A stretch of DNA of 23,306 nucleotides from Pseudomonadota bacterium (lineage in GTDB: Bacteria > Pseudomonadota > Gammaproteobacteria > Xanthomonadales > Xanthomonadaceae). A program made the translations under genes and the position numbers. Positions 8,964 to 19,929 of this stretch are shown piece after piece. Position 1 is the first letter of the stretch, and the number at the start of each line of letters is the position of its first letter. The notes beneath the pieces were generated by a model. The model did not search any database, was not told the DNA's origin, and saw nothing but the letters and a program-made list of their open reading frames with translations. The stretch spans positions 1 to 23,306 of the forward strand of contig JAEXLY010000304.1 in assembly GCA_023444765.1 (NCBI GenBank), in the 5' to 3' direction.

Positions 8964-9000
8964 ATAGGCAGCGTCTATACCTGCCTTTACATAAATCGAT
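8964..9000 (+). promoter_or_regulatory. OxyR operator of katG
   Basis: Reading from 8964 the sequence is ATAG-N7-CTAT-N7-TTTA-N7-CGAT. The OxyR consensus is four ATAG/CTAT elements spaced by 7 bases. The first two elements match fully with exact spacing, the fourth at three of four positions, and the third poorly. It lies 58-95 bases before the katG ATG and overlaps the proposed -35, the class of position from which oxidised OxyR activates transcription. OxyR control of catalase genes is established in Xanthomonas and E. coli. Confidence 0.82.
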
Positions 9001-9012
9001 TTCCTCTATGTA
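8986..9012 (+). promoter_or_regulatory. Candidate katG promoter
   Basis: TTTACA at 8986-8991 matches the -35 consensus at five of six positions and lies inside the OxyR site. The best -10-like sequence is the weak TATGTA at 9007-9012, 15 bp away, a short spacer typical of activator-dependent promoters. The same region contains an inverted repeat TACATA-N13-TATGTA (8988-8993 and 9007-9012). A start near 9019 would leave a leader of about 40 bases. Confidence 0.5.
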
Positions 9013-9058
9013 GAGCGCAGGACTAAGGTGGATCCCGACATCCACGGGGAGTCCCGCC

Positions 9059-11314
9059 ATGACCGCGTCCGAAGCCAAGTGCCCCTTCCATCAGACCGCC
9101 GGCGGCGGCACCAGCAACCGCGACTGGTGGCCCCACCAGCTGCGCCTCGACCTGCTCAACCAGCACTCCGAACGTTCCAACCCGATGGGTGCGGCGTTCG
9201 ATTACGCCGGGGAATTCGGCAAGCTCGACTACCACGCACTCAAGGCCGACCTGCGCCGGCTCATGACCGACTCGCAGGACTGGTGGCCCGCCGATTTCGG
9301 CCATTACGGCGGCCTGTTCGTCCGCATGGCCTGGCACAGCGCAGGCACCTACCGCGTGCATGACGGGCGCGGCGGCGGAGGCCGTGGCCAGCAGCGTTTC
9401 GCGCCGCTCAACAGCTGGCCCGACAACGTCAACCTCGACAAGGCCCGGCGCCTGCTGTGGCCGATCAAGCAGAAGTACGGCCAGAAGATCTCCTGGGCCG
9501 ACCTGATGATCCTCACCGGCAACGTCGCGCTGGAGACGATGGGCTTTCGCACCTTCGGTTTCGGTGGCGGGCGCGAGGACACCTGGGAGCCGGACCAGGA
9601 TGTGTACTGGGGGCGCGAGACCACCTGGCTGGGTGGCGACGTCCGCTATGCGCGCGGTTCTGAGGGTGTGGAGAAGCCCGCGGACGAGGCCGTCCTGGTG
9701 GCGGACGACAACGCCGACGGCAAGGTGCACACGCGCCGGCTGGAGAATCCGCTGGCCGCGGTGCAGATGGGTCTGATCTACGTGAATCCTGAAGGTCCGG
9801 ACGGCAATCCGGATCCGCTGCTGGCCGCGCACGACATCCGCGAGACCTTCGCGCGCATGGCGATGAACGACGAGGAGACCGTGGCGCTGATCGCCGGTGG
9901 CCACACCTTCGGCAAGACTCACGGCGCCGGTCCGGCCGACAACGTCGGTCCCGAGCCCGAGGCCTGCGACGCCGATATGCAGGGGCTGGGCTGGCACAGC
10001 AGCTACGGGACCGGCAAGGGCGGCGACACCATCACCTCCGGCCTGGAGGTGACCTGGACACAGACGCCCGTGCAGTGGAGCAACCACTTCTTCGAGAACC
10101 TGTTCGGATTCGAGTGGGAGCTGGAGAAGTCGCCGGCCGGCGCCCACCAGTGGGTGGCCAAGGATGCCGGCGCGGTGATCCCGGATGCGCACGACCCGGC
10201 AAAGAAGCATCGCCCGCGCATGCTCACCACCGACCTCTCGCTGCGCTTCGATCCGGTCTACGGGCCGATCTCCAGGCGCTTCCTGGAGAACCCGCAGGCG
10301 TTCGCCGAAGCCTTCGCGCGCGCCTGGTTCAAGTTGACCCACCGCGACATGGGACCGCGCTCGCGCTACCTCGGCCCGGAAGTGCCGAAGGAAGAACTGG
10401 TGTGGCAGGACCCCGTGCCTCCCGTCGACCATCCGCTGGTCGGTGCCGCCGAGATCGCCGAGCTAAAGGACAGGATCGTCGCGACCGGCCTCACCGTCTC
10501 CGAACTGGTGTCTACCGCCTGGGCGTCGGCCTCGAGCTTCCGCGGCGGCGACAAGCGCGGCGGCGCCAATGGCGCGCGCATCCGCCTGGCGCCACAGAAG
10601 GACTGGGAGGTCAACCAGCCCGAGCAACTCGGCAAAGTGCTCAAGGCGCTGCAGCGCGTGCAGATGGAGTTCAACCTCGAGGCCGAAGGCGGCAAGCAGG
10701 TGTCGCTGGCCGACCTGATCGTGTTGGCTGGCGGCGTCGGCATCGAGCAGGCCGCGAAGGCGGCCGGCATCGAGGTCAGCGTTCCGTTCACGCCGGGTCG
10801 CAGCGACGCGCGCCAGGACCAGACCGACGTCGAGTCGTTCCTGGTGATGGAGCCTTTCGCCGATGGTTTCCGCAACTACGTCAAGGGTCCGACCGCAGTG
10901 CCCGCGGAACATCTGCTGATCGACAAGGCGCAGCAGCTCACGCTCACCGCGCCGGAGATGACCGCGCTGGTCGGCGGCCTGCGCGTGCTCGGCGCCAACC
11001 ATGGCGGTAGCACGCATGGCGTGTTCACCGACCAGCCCGGCGTGCTCGGCAACGACTTCTTCCGCAACCTGCTCGACATGCGGACCGAATGGAAGGCCAC
11101 GTCCAAGGCCGCCGATCTGTTCGAGGGCCGCGATCGCGCCAGCGGCGAGAAGAAGTTCACCGGCACGCGCGTCGACCTGGTGTTCGGTTCCAACTCGGTG
11201 CTGCGCGCGCTGGCCGAGGTGTATGCCAGCGAGGACGGGCGGCAGAAGTTCGTCGACGATTTCGTCGCGGCCTGGCACAAGGTGATGGAGCTGGACCGGT
11301 TCGACCTCCGCTGA
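9059..11314 (+). CDS. katG: Catalase-peroxidase KatG
   Basis: 751 aa, normal for a two-domain bacterial KatG. The N-terminal haem domain has the distal triad R89-W92-H93 in VRMAWHSAGTYR and the proximal His282 in AGGHTFGKTHGAG. The residues of the Trp-Tyr-Met crosslink needed for catalase activity are all present: W92, Y241 in YVNPEGP and M267 in RMAMND. The C-terminal domain, from about residue 440, lacks a haem site, as in the family. The enzyme destroys hydrogen peroxide in the cytoplasm; no signal peptide is present. GGGGAG lies 7 bases before the ATG. The gene is monocistronic between an OxyR operator and a strong terminator. Confidence 0.98.
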   Translation: MTASEAKCPFHQTAGGGTSNRDWWPHQLRLDLLNQHSERSNPMGAAFDYAGEFGKLDYHALKADLRRLMTDSQDWWPADFGHYGGLFVRMAWHSAGTYRVHDGRGGGGRGQQRFAPLNSWPDNVNLDKARRLLWPIKQKYGQKISWADLMILTGNVALETMGFRTFGFGGGREDTWEPDQDVYWGRETTWLGGDVRYARGSEGVEKPADEAVLVADDNADGKVHTRRLENPLAAVQMGLIYVNPEGPDGNPDPLLAAHDIRETFARMAMNDEETVALIAGGHTFGKTHGAGPADNVGPEPEACDADMQGLGWHSSYGTGKGGDTITSGLEVTWTQTPVQWSNHFFENLFGFEWELEKSPAGAHQWVAKDAGAVIPDAHDPAKKHRPRMLTTDLSLRFDPVYGPISRRFLENPQAFAEAFARAWFKLTHRDMGPRSRYLGPEVPKEELVWQDPVPPVDHPLVGAAEIAELKDRIVATGLTVSELVSTAWASASSFRGGDKRGGANGARIRLAPQKDWEVNQPEQLGKVLKALQRVQMEFNLEAEGGKQVSLADLIVLAGGVGIEQAAKAAGIEVSVPFTPGRSDARQDQTDVESFLVMEPFADGFRNYVKGPTAVPAEHLLIDKAQQLTLTAPEMTALVGGLRVLGANHGGSTHGVFTDQPGVLGNDFFRNLLDMRTEWKATSKAADLFEGRDRASGEKKFTGTRVDLVFGSNSVLRALAEVYASEDGRQKFVDDFVAAWHKVMELDRFDLR

Positions 11315-11332
11315 GGTGCATGTCACCGCCAG

Positions 11333-11361
11333 CAGGGCCCCGCGAAAGCGGGGCCCTGTTT
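11333..11361 (+). terminator. Intrinsic terminator of katG
   Basis: A perfect 11-bp stem (11333-11343 with 11348-11358) has a GAAA tetraloop and is followed by TTTCC. The stem is very stable; the T-tract is short. It lies 18 bases after the katG stop codon. Confidence 0.88.
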
Positions 11362-11803
11362 CCTTGCGGACGCGTCGTCCTGGCGGTGACTTGAAGTCGC
11401 ACGCGCGAAGAACACCGCGGGCGCGGCCATCTCCCGATGCCCCGTGAGGGCATCGACGGCGCGAAACGGCCGGCGCCCCGGATATCCGCAAGCCGAACAC
11501 TGTCCCGGCCGGCGGGTCCTCGCAGCGACATCAACGGGGAGACATCCGCCACTGCGGATGTTGGAGGACGTTCGCGGAGAGGACTCGCTCGCCGGGAGGG
11601 CGTTCCCGGCCTGCATCGAAGGCAGGATCACCGCGCCCGATCCGCAGGACATCCTCGCGTCCCGGTGCAGGCGAGGTGGGCCCTGGATGCGCGATGCTGC
11701 GGCCGAGTGGACAGCGCGGCGAATATGTGCGCGACGCAGGATCCGCCCTGCGATCCGGCACGGATTGGGGTACAAAGACACGTCCCGCCAGTCTCCAGCC
11801 AGC
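11362..11803. other. Gene-free region between katG and pncC with two small hairpins
   Basis: No coding signal is visible. Two perfect 8-bp hairpins are present: CGATGCCC/GGGCATCG (11435-11442 and 11448-11455, loop CGTGA) and ACATCCGC/GCGGATGT (11542-11549 and 11554-11561, loop CACT). Neither is followed by a T-run. A -10-like TACAAA lies at 11771-11776, 27 bases before the pncC ATG, without a recognisable -35. Confidence 0.45.
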
Positions 11804-12307
11804 ATGCCCGACCCGCAGATTTCCGATCACGACCTGCACCAGCTCGCCACCGGCGTGGGCGAGCGGCTGCGCGAGGGACACCACATGCTGGTGACGGCCG
11901 AGAGCTGCACCGGGGGCTGGATCGCCAAGGTGGTGACCGACATCGCCGGATCCTCGGAATGGTTCGACTGCGGCATGGCCGCCTACAGCTACGAGGCCAA
12001 GCAGGCGCTGCTCGGCGTCGCGCCGCAGACGCTGGAGCTGCATGGCGCGGTCAGCCGCGAAACCGCGATCGAGATGGTGTCGGGTGCCCTCGTGCATTCG
12101 GGCGCCTCGGTCGCGGTCGCGGTCACCGGCATCGCCGGTCCCGGTGGCGGCAGCCCCGACAAGCCGGTCGGCACGGTCTGGATCGCCTGGAAGCGGCGCG
12201 GCGGCTATGCGCACGCAGCGCTGTTCCAGTTCGACGGCGATCGCGAATCGGTGCGCAGGCAGACCGTCGCCGCCGCGCTGCGCGGCATCGGGGACGTACT
12301 GTCGTGA
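11804..12307 (+). CDS. pncC: Nicotinamide-nucleotide amidase PncC (CinA C-terminal domain family)
   Basis: 167 aa, the stand-alone CinA C-terminal domain without the N-terminal COG1058 part. Signatures are VTAESCTGGWIAKVVTDIAGSSEWF around residues 30-54, with the presumed nucleophile Ser34, then YSYEAKQALLGV and VAVTGIAGPGGGSPDKPVGTVWIA. The family hydrolyses nicotinamide mononucleotide to nicotinate mononucleotide plus ammonia, recycling NMN, for example that released by bacterial DNA ligase. The ATG at 11804 gives the usual N-terminus. No strong SD precedes it. The upstream frame is open but has no homology-like sequence. ubiB follows after 25 bases, probably in one operon. Confidence 0.92.
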   Translation: MPDPQISDHDLHQLATGVGERLREGHHMLVTAESCTGGWIAKVVTDIAGSSEWFDCGMAAYSYEAKQALLGVAPQTLELHGAVSRETAIEMVSGALVHSGASVAVAVTGIAGPGGGSPDKPVGTVWIAWKRRGGYAHAALFQFDGDRESVRRQTVAAALRGIGDVLS

Positions 12308-12332
12308 GCCGCGCCCAGGCCCGGTGGGGTGG

Positions 12333-14015
12333 ATGATGTGGGAGACGCTGGGCACGGTCCGCGACCTCGGACGCCTGCAGGACATCGCCCGTGTTCTGGT
12401 CCGCTACGGCTTCGGCGACATGGTCCGCCGCGTCGGCCTGGCCGGTGCGCTCGAACGTGCCGGGCGGCTGGTGCACTGGCAGGCGGTGGAGGAGGGGTTG
12501 CTGCAGCTTGAAGTGCCCGAGCGCGTGCGCGCGGCCCTGCAGGACCTTGGCCCCACCTTCGTCAAGCTCGGGCAGGTACTCGCCACCCGCGTGGACATGC
12601 TGCCGCCGCGCTGGATCGAGGAGCTGTCGGAACTGCAGAACGCGGTGCCGCCGGTGGACTTCGAACTGATCCGCCCGCAGCTCACCGAGGATCTCGGCGC
12701 CGATCCCGACACGGTATTCGCCTATCTGGAGCACGCGCCGATGGCGGCCGCCTCGCTGGCGCAGGCGCATCGGGCCGCCCTGGCCGACGGCACGCCGGTG
12801 ATCCTCAAGGTCCGCCGACCGGGCATCCGCGACGTGGTCGAGGCCGACCTGCGCCTGCTCTCTCACCTGGCGACGATCGTCGAGAAGCAGATGCCGGAGC
12901 TGCGCCGCTTCCATCCGGCCGACACGCTGCGCCAGTTCGCCGTCTCGCTGCGGCGCGAACTGGATTTCGCCGCCGAATGCCGTAGCGCCGAGCGCATCGC
13001 GCGCAACTTCCAGGGCCGCGACGACATCGTCATCCCGACGGTCTACTGGCAGTGGACCTGCGAACGGCTCAACGTGCAGGAGCGGCTGGAAGGCATTCCA
13101 GGTCGCAACCTGGCCGCGGTGGACGCGCTGGGCCTGGACCGGCGCGCGCTGGCGCTCACCGGCGCCGGCCTTGTGTTGAAGATGGTGCTGGAGGACGGCT
13201 TCTTCCACGCCGATCCGCACCCGGGCAACATCTTCTACATGCCGGGCGGGGCGATCGGGGTGATCGATTTCGGCATGGTCGGGCACGTGTCCGAGCAGCG
13301 CCGGTTCCAGATCGTGCGCCTGCTGCACGGGCTTGTCGGACAGGATGCGCGCGCGGTGTCCGACGTACTGGTGGACTGGACCGGCGACAACCCCGACATC
13401 GACGAGGGTGGCCTGCAGGAGTCGGTGGACCGCTTCGTCGACCAGTACCGTGGCGTGCCGCTCAAGGACCTGCGCATGGGCCAGATGCTGGGCGACGTGG
13501 TCGCGATCCTGCGCGGACACGGGCTGACCCTGCCGCCGGACCTGGCGTTGATGATCAAGACCTTCCTGACCCTGGAAGGGATGGGTCGACAGCTCGACCC
13601 GGATTTCGACATGGCCAGCGCGGCGCGCCCGTTCCTTCAGCGGGCGATGCTGCAACGCTATGCCCCTGGCGTGCTGGCCAGGCGTGGCAGGCGCGCGCTT
13701 GCGGGACTGCTCGACCTCGTGCGCGACATGCCGCAGGACGTGCACCGGCTGTTGCGTGCCGCGCGGCGCGGCAAGCTGCGCGTCCACGTCGACGTCGACT
13801 CGCTCAAGGGTTTCGGTGACCAGATCGACCGCGCCGTGAGCCGGCTCACGATGGGCGTGGTGACCGCGGCGCTGATCGTCGGCTCCTCGATCGTGCTCAA
13901 CAGCGCCGGCGGGGTCTCGAGCACGGGCCTGCGCCTGCTCGGCACGGTAGGCTTCGTCGGTGCGGCGTTAGGCGGCATCTGGATCCTGTTCTCGATCTGG
14001 CGGAGCGGACGCTAG
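12333..14015 (+). CDS. ubiB: ABC1/UbiB-family atypical kinase of ubiquinone biosynthesis
   Basis: 560 aa. Family features in order: KLGQ at 78-81 (the KxGQ motif that blocks ordinary kinase activity), the alanine-rich loop AAASLAQAH at 138-146, the ATP Lys159 in ILKVRRPG, the catalytic HADPHPGN at 292-299, and the metal-binding D312-F-G. The C-terminus has two hydrophobic helices (VVTAALIVGSSIVL and GTVGFVGAALGGIWILFSIW), as expected for a membrane-anchored UbiB. UbiB/COQ8 proteins are ATPases needed for coenzyme Q synthesis, probably extracting or presenting lipid intermediates. The ATG is doubled (12333 and 12336); either may be used, with a GGTGGGGTGG stretch just upstream. ubiE/ubiJ are not neighbours, so this may be a second UbiB-like paralogue. 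Confidence 0.88.
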   Translation: MMWETLGTVRDLGRLQDIARVLVRYGFGDMVRRVGLAGALERAGRLVHWQAVEEGLLQLEVPERVRAALQDLGPTFVKLGQVLATRVDMLPPRWIEELSELQNAVPPVDFELIRPQLTEDLGADPDTVFAYLEHAPMAAASLAQAHRAALADGTPVILKVRRPGIRDVVEADLRLLSHLATIVEKQMPELRRFHPADTLRQFAVSLRRELDFAAECRSAERIARNFQGRDDIVIPTVYWQWTCERLNVQERLEGIPGRNLAAVDALGLDRRALALTGAGLVLKMVLEDGFFHADPHPGNIFYMPGGAIGVIDFGMVGHVSEQRRFQIVRLLHGLVGQDARAVSDVLVDWTGDNPDIDEGGLQESVDRFVDQYRGVPLKDLRMGQMLGDVVAILRGHGLTLPPDLALMIKTFLTLEGMGRQLDPDFDMASAARPFLQRAMLQRYAPGVLARRGRRALAGLLDLVRDMPQDVHRLLRAARRGKLRVHVDVDSLKGFGDQIDRAVSRLTMGVVTAALIVGSSIVLNSAGGVSSTGLRLLGTVGFVGAALGGIWILFSIWRSGR

Positions 14016-14036
14016 CGCCGACGCCGGCGCGGAGGC

Positions 14037-14065
14037 TTGCCCTTGCCGGCGATTAGTAGTATTAC
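14037..14065 (+). promoter_or_regulatory. Candidate lexA promoter
   Basis: TTGCCC at 14037-14042 (-35), a 17-bp spacer and TATTAC at 14060-14065 (-10, four of six) form the best promoter here. The -10 lies inside the LexA palindrome, so repressor and polymerase exclude each other. Transcription would start at about 14072-14074, at the initiation codon. Confidence 0.55.
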
Positions 14066-14071
14066 TACTAA
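14053..14071 (+). promoter_or_regulatory. LexA operator (SOS box, Xanthomonas type)
   Basis: TTAGTAGTATTACTACTAA is a perfect palindrome with 9-bp arms around one central base. It matches the TTAG-N6-TACTA LexA box described for Xanthomonas rather than the E. coli CTGT-N8-ACAG box. It ends two bases before the lexA ATG and implies autorepression. Confidence 0.95.
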
Positions 14072-14073
14072 CC

Positions 14074-14712
14074 ATGACGCTGACCGAGACCCAGCAGGCG
14101 ATCCTGGCGCTGATCGCCGAACGCATCGAGGCCGAGGGCGTGCCGCCTTCGCAGGCCGAGATCGCGCGCGCATTCGGCTTCAGCGGCGTGCGCGCCGCCC
14201 AGTACCACCTCGAAGCGCTCGAGGCCGCGGGTGCGATCGGTCGTGTGCCGGGACGTGCGCGGGGCATCCGCGTGCTCGTGCCGGTGCCCCAGGCCACCGG
14301 CCCCGAGGCGCGCGCGGCCGGCGATGATGCCCTGCATCTGCCGGTGCTCGGACAGGTCGCCGCCGGGTTGCCGATCGGCGCCGACATCGGCAGCGAGCAG
14401 ATGGTGCTGATGGACCGCGCGCTGTTCTCGCCCGCGCCGGATTACCTGCTCAAGGTCAAGGGTGATTCGATGATCGACGAGGGCATCTTCGAAGGCGACC
14501 TGATCGGGGTTCACCGCACCAGCGACGCCCGCAGCGGCCAGATCGTGGTGGCCCGGGTGGACGACGCCATCACCGTGAAGCTGCTCAGGATCGGCAGGGA
14601 CCGCCTCCGCCTGCTGCCGCGCAATCCCGACCACGCGCCGATCGAGGTGCAGCCCGGCCAGGACTTCGCCATCGAGGGCCTGTATTGCGGCCTGGTGAGG
14701 CCGAACCGTTGA
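14074..14712 (+). CDS. lexA: SOS repressor LexA
   Basis: 212 aa. The winged-helix DNA-binding domain covers 1-70, starting MTLTETQQAILALI, with recognition helix region SQAEIARAFGFSGVRAAQYHLEALE. The autocleavage site is Ala97-Gly98 in VAAGLPIG. The catalytic dyad is Ser132 in KGDSMIDEG and Lys169 in TVKLL. When RecA filaments form on single-stranded DNA, LexA cleaves itself and its regulon is released. The start codon is the only one compatible with the family N-terminus and has no SD, fitting a leaderless mRNA. recA follows after 160 bp. The divergent recognition helix (relative to E. coli) agrees with the different operator upstream. Confidence 0.97.
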   Translation: MTLTETQQAILALIAERIEAEGVPPSQAEIARAFGFSGVRAAQYHLEALEAAGAIGRVPGRARGIRVLVPVPQATGPEARAAGDDALHLPVLGQVAAGLPIGADIGSEQMVLMDRALFSPAPDYLLKVKGDSMIDEGIFEGDLIGVHRTSDARSGQIVVARVDDAITVKLLRIGRDRLRLLPRNPDHAPIEVQPGQDFAIEGLYCGLVRPNR

Positions 14713-14872
14713 TCCGGGCGCGGAGTTGTCCGACAGCGGGGCGCGCATCCGCCCGGTATCCATGCCCCGATCGCACGGCTAGTGTCGATCCCGGCGCCGG
14801 CGTCGCAGCTCCTGCGATGGGTGCCTGCAAGGATGCATCCCACAAGAATTCAACATGACAAGGACCACCACG

Positions 14873-15907
<1,035 letters not shown>

Positions 15908-15948
15908 ATCGGATGATCTTCGCGGCCAGGGACGGCCTCCTCTCGCGC

Positions 15949-15970
15949 CCCGCCCCGGTTCCGGGGCGGG
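15949..15970 (+). terminator. GC-rich hairpin after recA, possible partial terminator
   Basis: CCCGCCCCGG and CCGGGGCGGG (15949-15958 and 15961-15970) form a 10-bp inverted repeat 41 bases after the recA stop, with a minimal TT centre. No T-run follows, so it may slow polymerase or protect the recA 3' end rather than terminate. Read-through to recX would be expected. Confidence 0.5.
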
Positions 15971-16132
15971 ACCCTGGCGCACTGCGCGCCGGTATGGCGG
16001 GCGAGGGCGCTGCGCCATGACGGCGCATCGGCACGCCCCGTGGTGAGCCGGCGCGGCGTCCTCGCCTTGTCCGCCACGGCGATGGCGGCCACCGCCTGTC
16101 CCACGCTGGTCGCAACGTCCGGAGGAAACACC

Positions 16133-16435
16133 ATGTACGGTCTGATCGGGAGTGCCAAGGCCAAACCGGGCCAGCGCGATGCGCTGGTGGCGATCCTGCT
16201 GGAAGGTGTCGACGCGCTGCCCGGATGCCGCAGCTACGTGGTCGCCGAGGATCCGGCCGACCCGGACGCGATCTGGATCACCGAGGTCTGGGACAATAGC
16301 GACAGCCACCGCGCCTCGCTGGCGCTGCCGGCTGTCCAAGACGCCATTGCGCGCGCCAGACCACTGCTTGCGGGCTTCGGCCAGCGCACCGAAACCCGCC
16401 CGATCGGCGGCCACGGACTCGTTCCCGCGGCATGA
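16133..16435 (+). CDS. Putative quinol monooxygenase (antibiotic biosynthesis monooxygenase, ABM/YgiN type)
   Basis: 100 aa, the size of a single ABM ferredoxin-like domain. It starts MYGLIGSAKAKPGQRDALVAILLEGVDALPGCRSYVVAEDPADPDAIWITEVWDN. The GC.SYVV...W..EVW pattern and the C-terminal HRASLALPAVQ segment are typical. Family members are cofactor-free oxygenases or quinol-modifying enzymes; the substrate here is unknown. The start at 16133 is set by a perfect GGAGGA 6 bases upstream. The frame is also open upstream to GTG codons at 16040/16043, encoding SRRGVLALSATAMAATA, which looks like a twin-arginine signal (see findings). The stop overlaps the recX start as ATGA. Confidence 0.8.
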   Translation: MYGLIGSAKAKPGQRDALVAILLEGVDALPGCRSYVVAEDPADPDAIWITEVWDNSDSHRASLALPAVQDAIARARPLLAGFGQRTETRPIGGHGLVPAA

Positions 16436-16932
16436 GCGACCACGCACCCAGGCGCCACAGGCGGCGTCAGGAGCCCACGCCGGTCCAGCGGGCGCTGGGC
16501 CTGCTGACGCGCCGCGAACACTCGCGCAAGGAGCTGACCCGCAAGCTGGCCGCGCGCGGAGTGGAGAAGGAAGACGCGCAGGCGGCCGTCGCCAGGCTGG
16601 CCGACGCCGGCTGGCAGGACGACGCGCGCTTCGCAGAGTCGCTGGTGCGCAGCCGCGCAGGCAGTGGCTACGGGCCGCTGCATATCCGCGCCGAGCTGAC
16701 CATGCACGGACTCGACCGCGAGGCGGTGGACGCGGCGATGGCCGGTTTCGAGGGCGACTGGGACGAGGTCGCCCGCGACCTGGTGCGGCGTCGCTATGGC
16801 GAAGCCGGGCCGCGCGATCCCGTGCAGCGACGCAAGGCTGCGGAGCTGTTGATGCGGCGGGGGTTCGACGTCGCCCGCATCCGCGCGGCCACCCGCTTCG
16901 ACCCGGAAGATCCGGACGACCTGGCCGGGTAG
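16432..16932 (+). CDS. recX: Regulatory protein RecX
   Basis: 166 aa, alpha-helical and basic at the N-terminus, with the RecX three-helix repeats: ALGLLTRREHSRKELTRKLAARGV, VARLADAGWQDDARFAESLVRSR, GPLHIRAELTMHGL, and the C-terminal RKAAELLMRRGFDVARIRAATR. RecX binds RecA filaments and limits their growth and activity. The ATG overlaps the TGA of the preceding gene (ATGA), so translation is coupled to the monooxygenase-like protein rather than directly to recA. Confidence 0.93.
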   Translation: MSDHAPRRHRRRQEPTPVQRALGLLTRREHSRKELTRKLAARGVEKEDAQAAVARLADAGWQDDARFAESLVRSRAGSGYGPLHIRAELTMHGLDREAVDAAMAGFEGDWDEVARDLVRRRYGEAGPRDPVQRRKAAELLMRRGFDVARIRAATRFDPEDPDDLAG

Positions 16933-17121
16933 AGGGGGTCCGGGCATGTTCGGATCCCGTCGCTCCCCGGCGGGCCGCCCGGATGGCGTCGCGGTGGCCG
17001 GCGACTTGCCACGGCCGGTTTGCTAATCTGGCGGCTTCGCTGGGTTGTCTGCTCTGGCCATGGGCCTCATCTTGGGGTGTCGCGGGAGGGGCCAGGCCGC
17101 CTGCCCGTCTCCAAGCACGCC

Positions 17122-19773
<2,652 letters not shown>

Positions 19774-19806
19774 CGCCGAGTAATTGCTCCATGACCTCTG
19801 TCGGTT

Positions 19807-19822
19807 GACCGGAAGTCCGGTC
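19807..19822 (+). other. Inverted repeat between alaS and csrA
   Basis: GACCGGA-AG-TCCGGTC forms a 6-7-bp stem 33 bases after the alaS stop. No T-run follows, so it is not a standard terminator. It could stabilise the alaS mRNA end or form part of the csrA leader. Confidence 0.45.
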
Positions 19823-19914
19823 CCCGACATGCTTCCCGTCTATTTCAGTTTGAAACGTGTGTTGGCAGCGGGTACACCCGCCGGGGCCGGCGTTTCGGCA
19901 CAGGCCACCGGCCT

Positions 19915-19920
19915 ACGGAG
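19915..19920 (+). promoter_or_regulatory. csrA SD overlapping a CsrA-type ANGGA site
   Basis: ACGGAG contains both the SD (GGAG, 9 bases before the ATG) and the ANGGA core bound by CsrA. In other gammaproteobacteria CsrA represses its own translation by covering such a site; here this is inferred from sequence only. Confidence 0.55.
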
Positions 19921-19929
19921 ATTTTCAAG

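Noticed and set aside
6799..9078. 759-codon minus-strand frame
   Set aside because: It is antisense to mutS, the DUF937 gene and the flavoprotein, all of which show family motifs on the plus strand.
9023..10432. Minus-strand frame of 469 codons over katG
   Set aside because: katG is unambiguous on the plus strand, with complete active-site residues.
12123..13787. 554-codon minus-strand frame over pncC/ubiB
   Set aside because: It is antisense to genes with full motif sets; the product is His/Gln/Arg-rich, as expected for a shadow frame.
16933..17121. T-box or other riboswitch before alaS
   Set aside because: No T-box sequence, specifier stem or terminator/antiterminator pair is visible; T-boxes are mainly Gram-positive.
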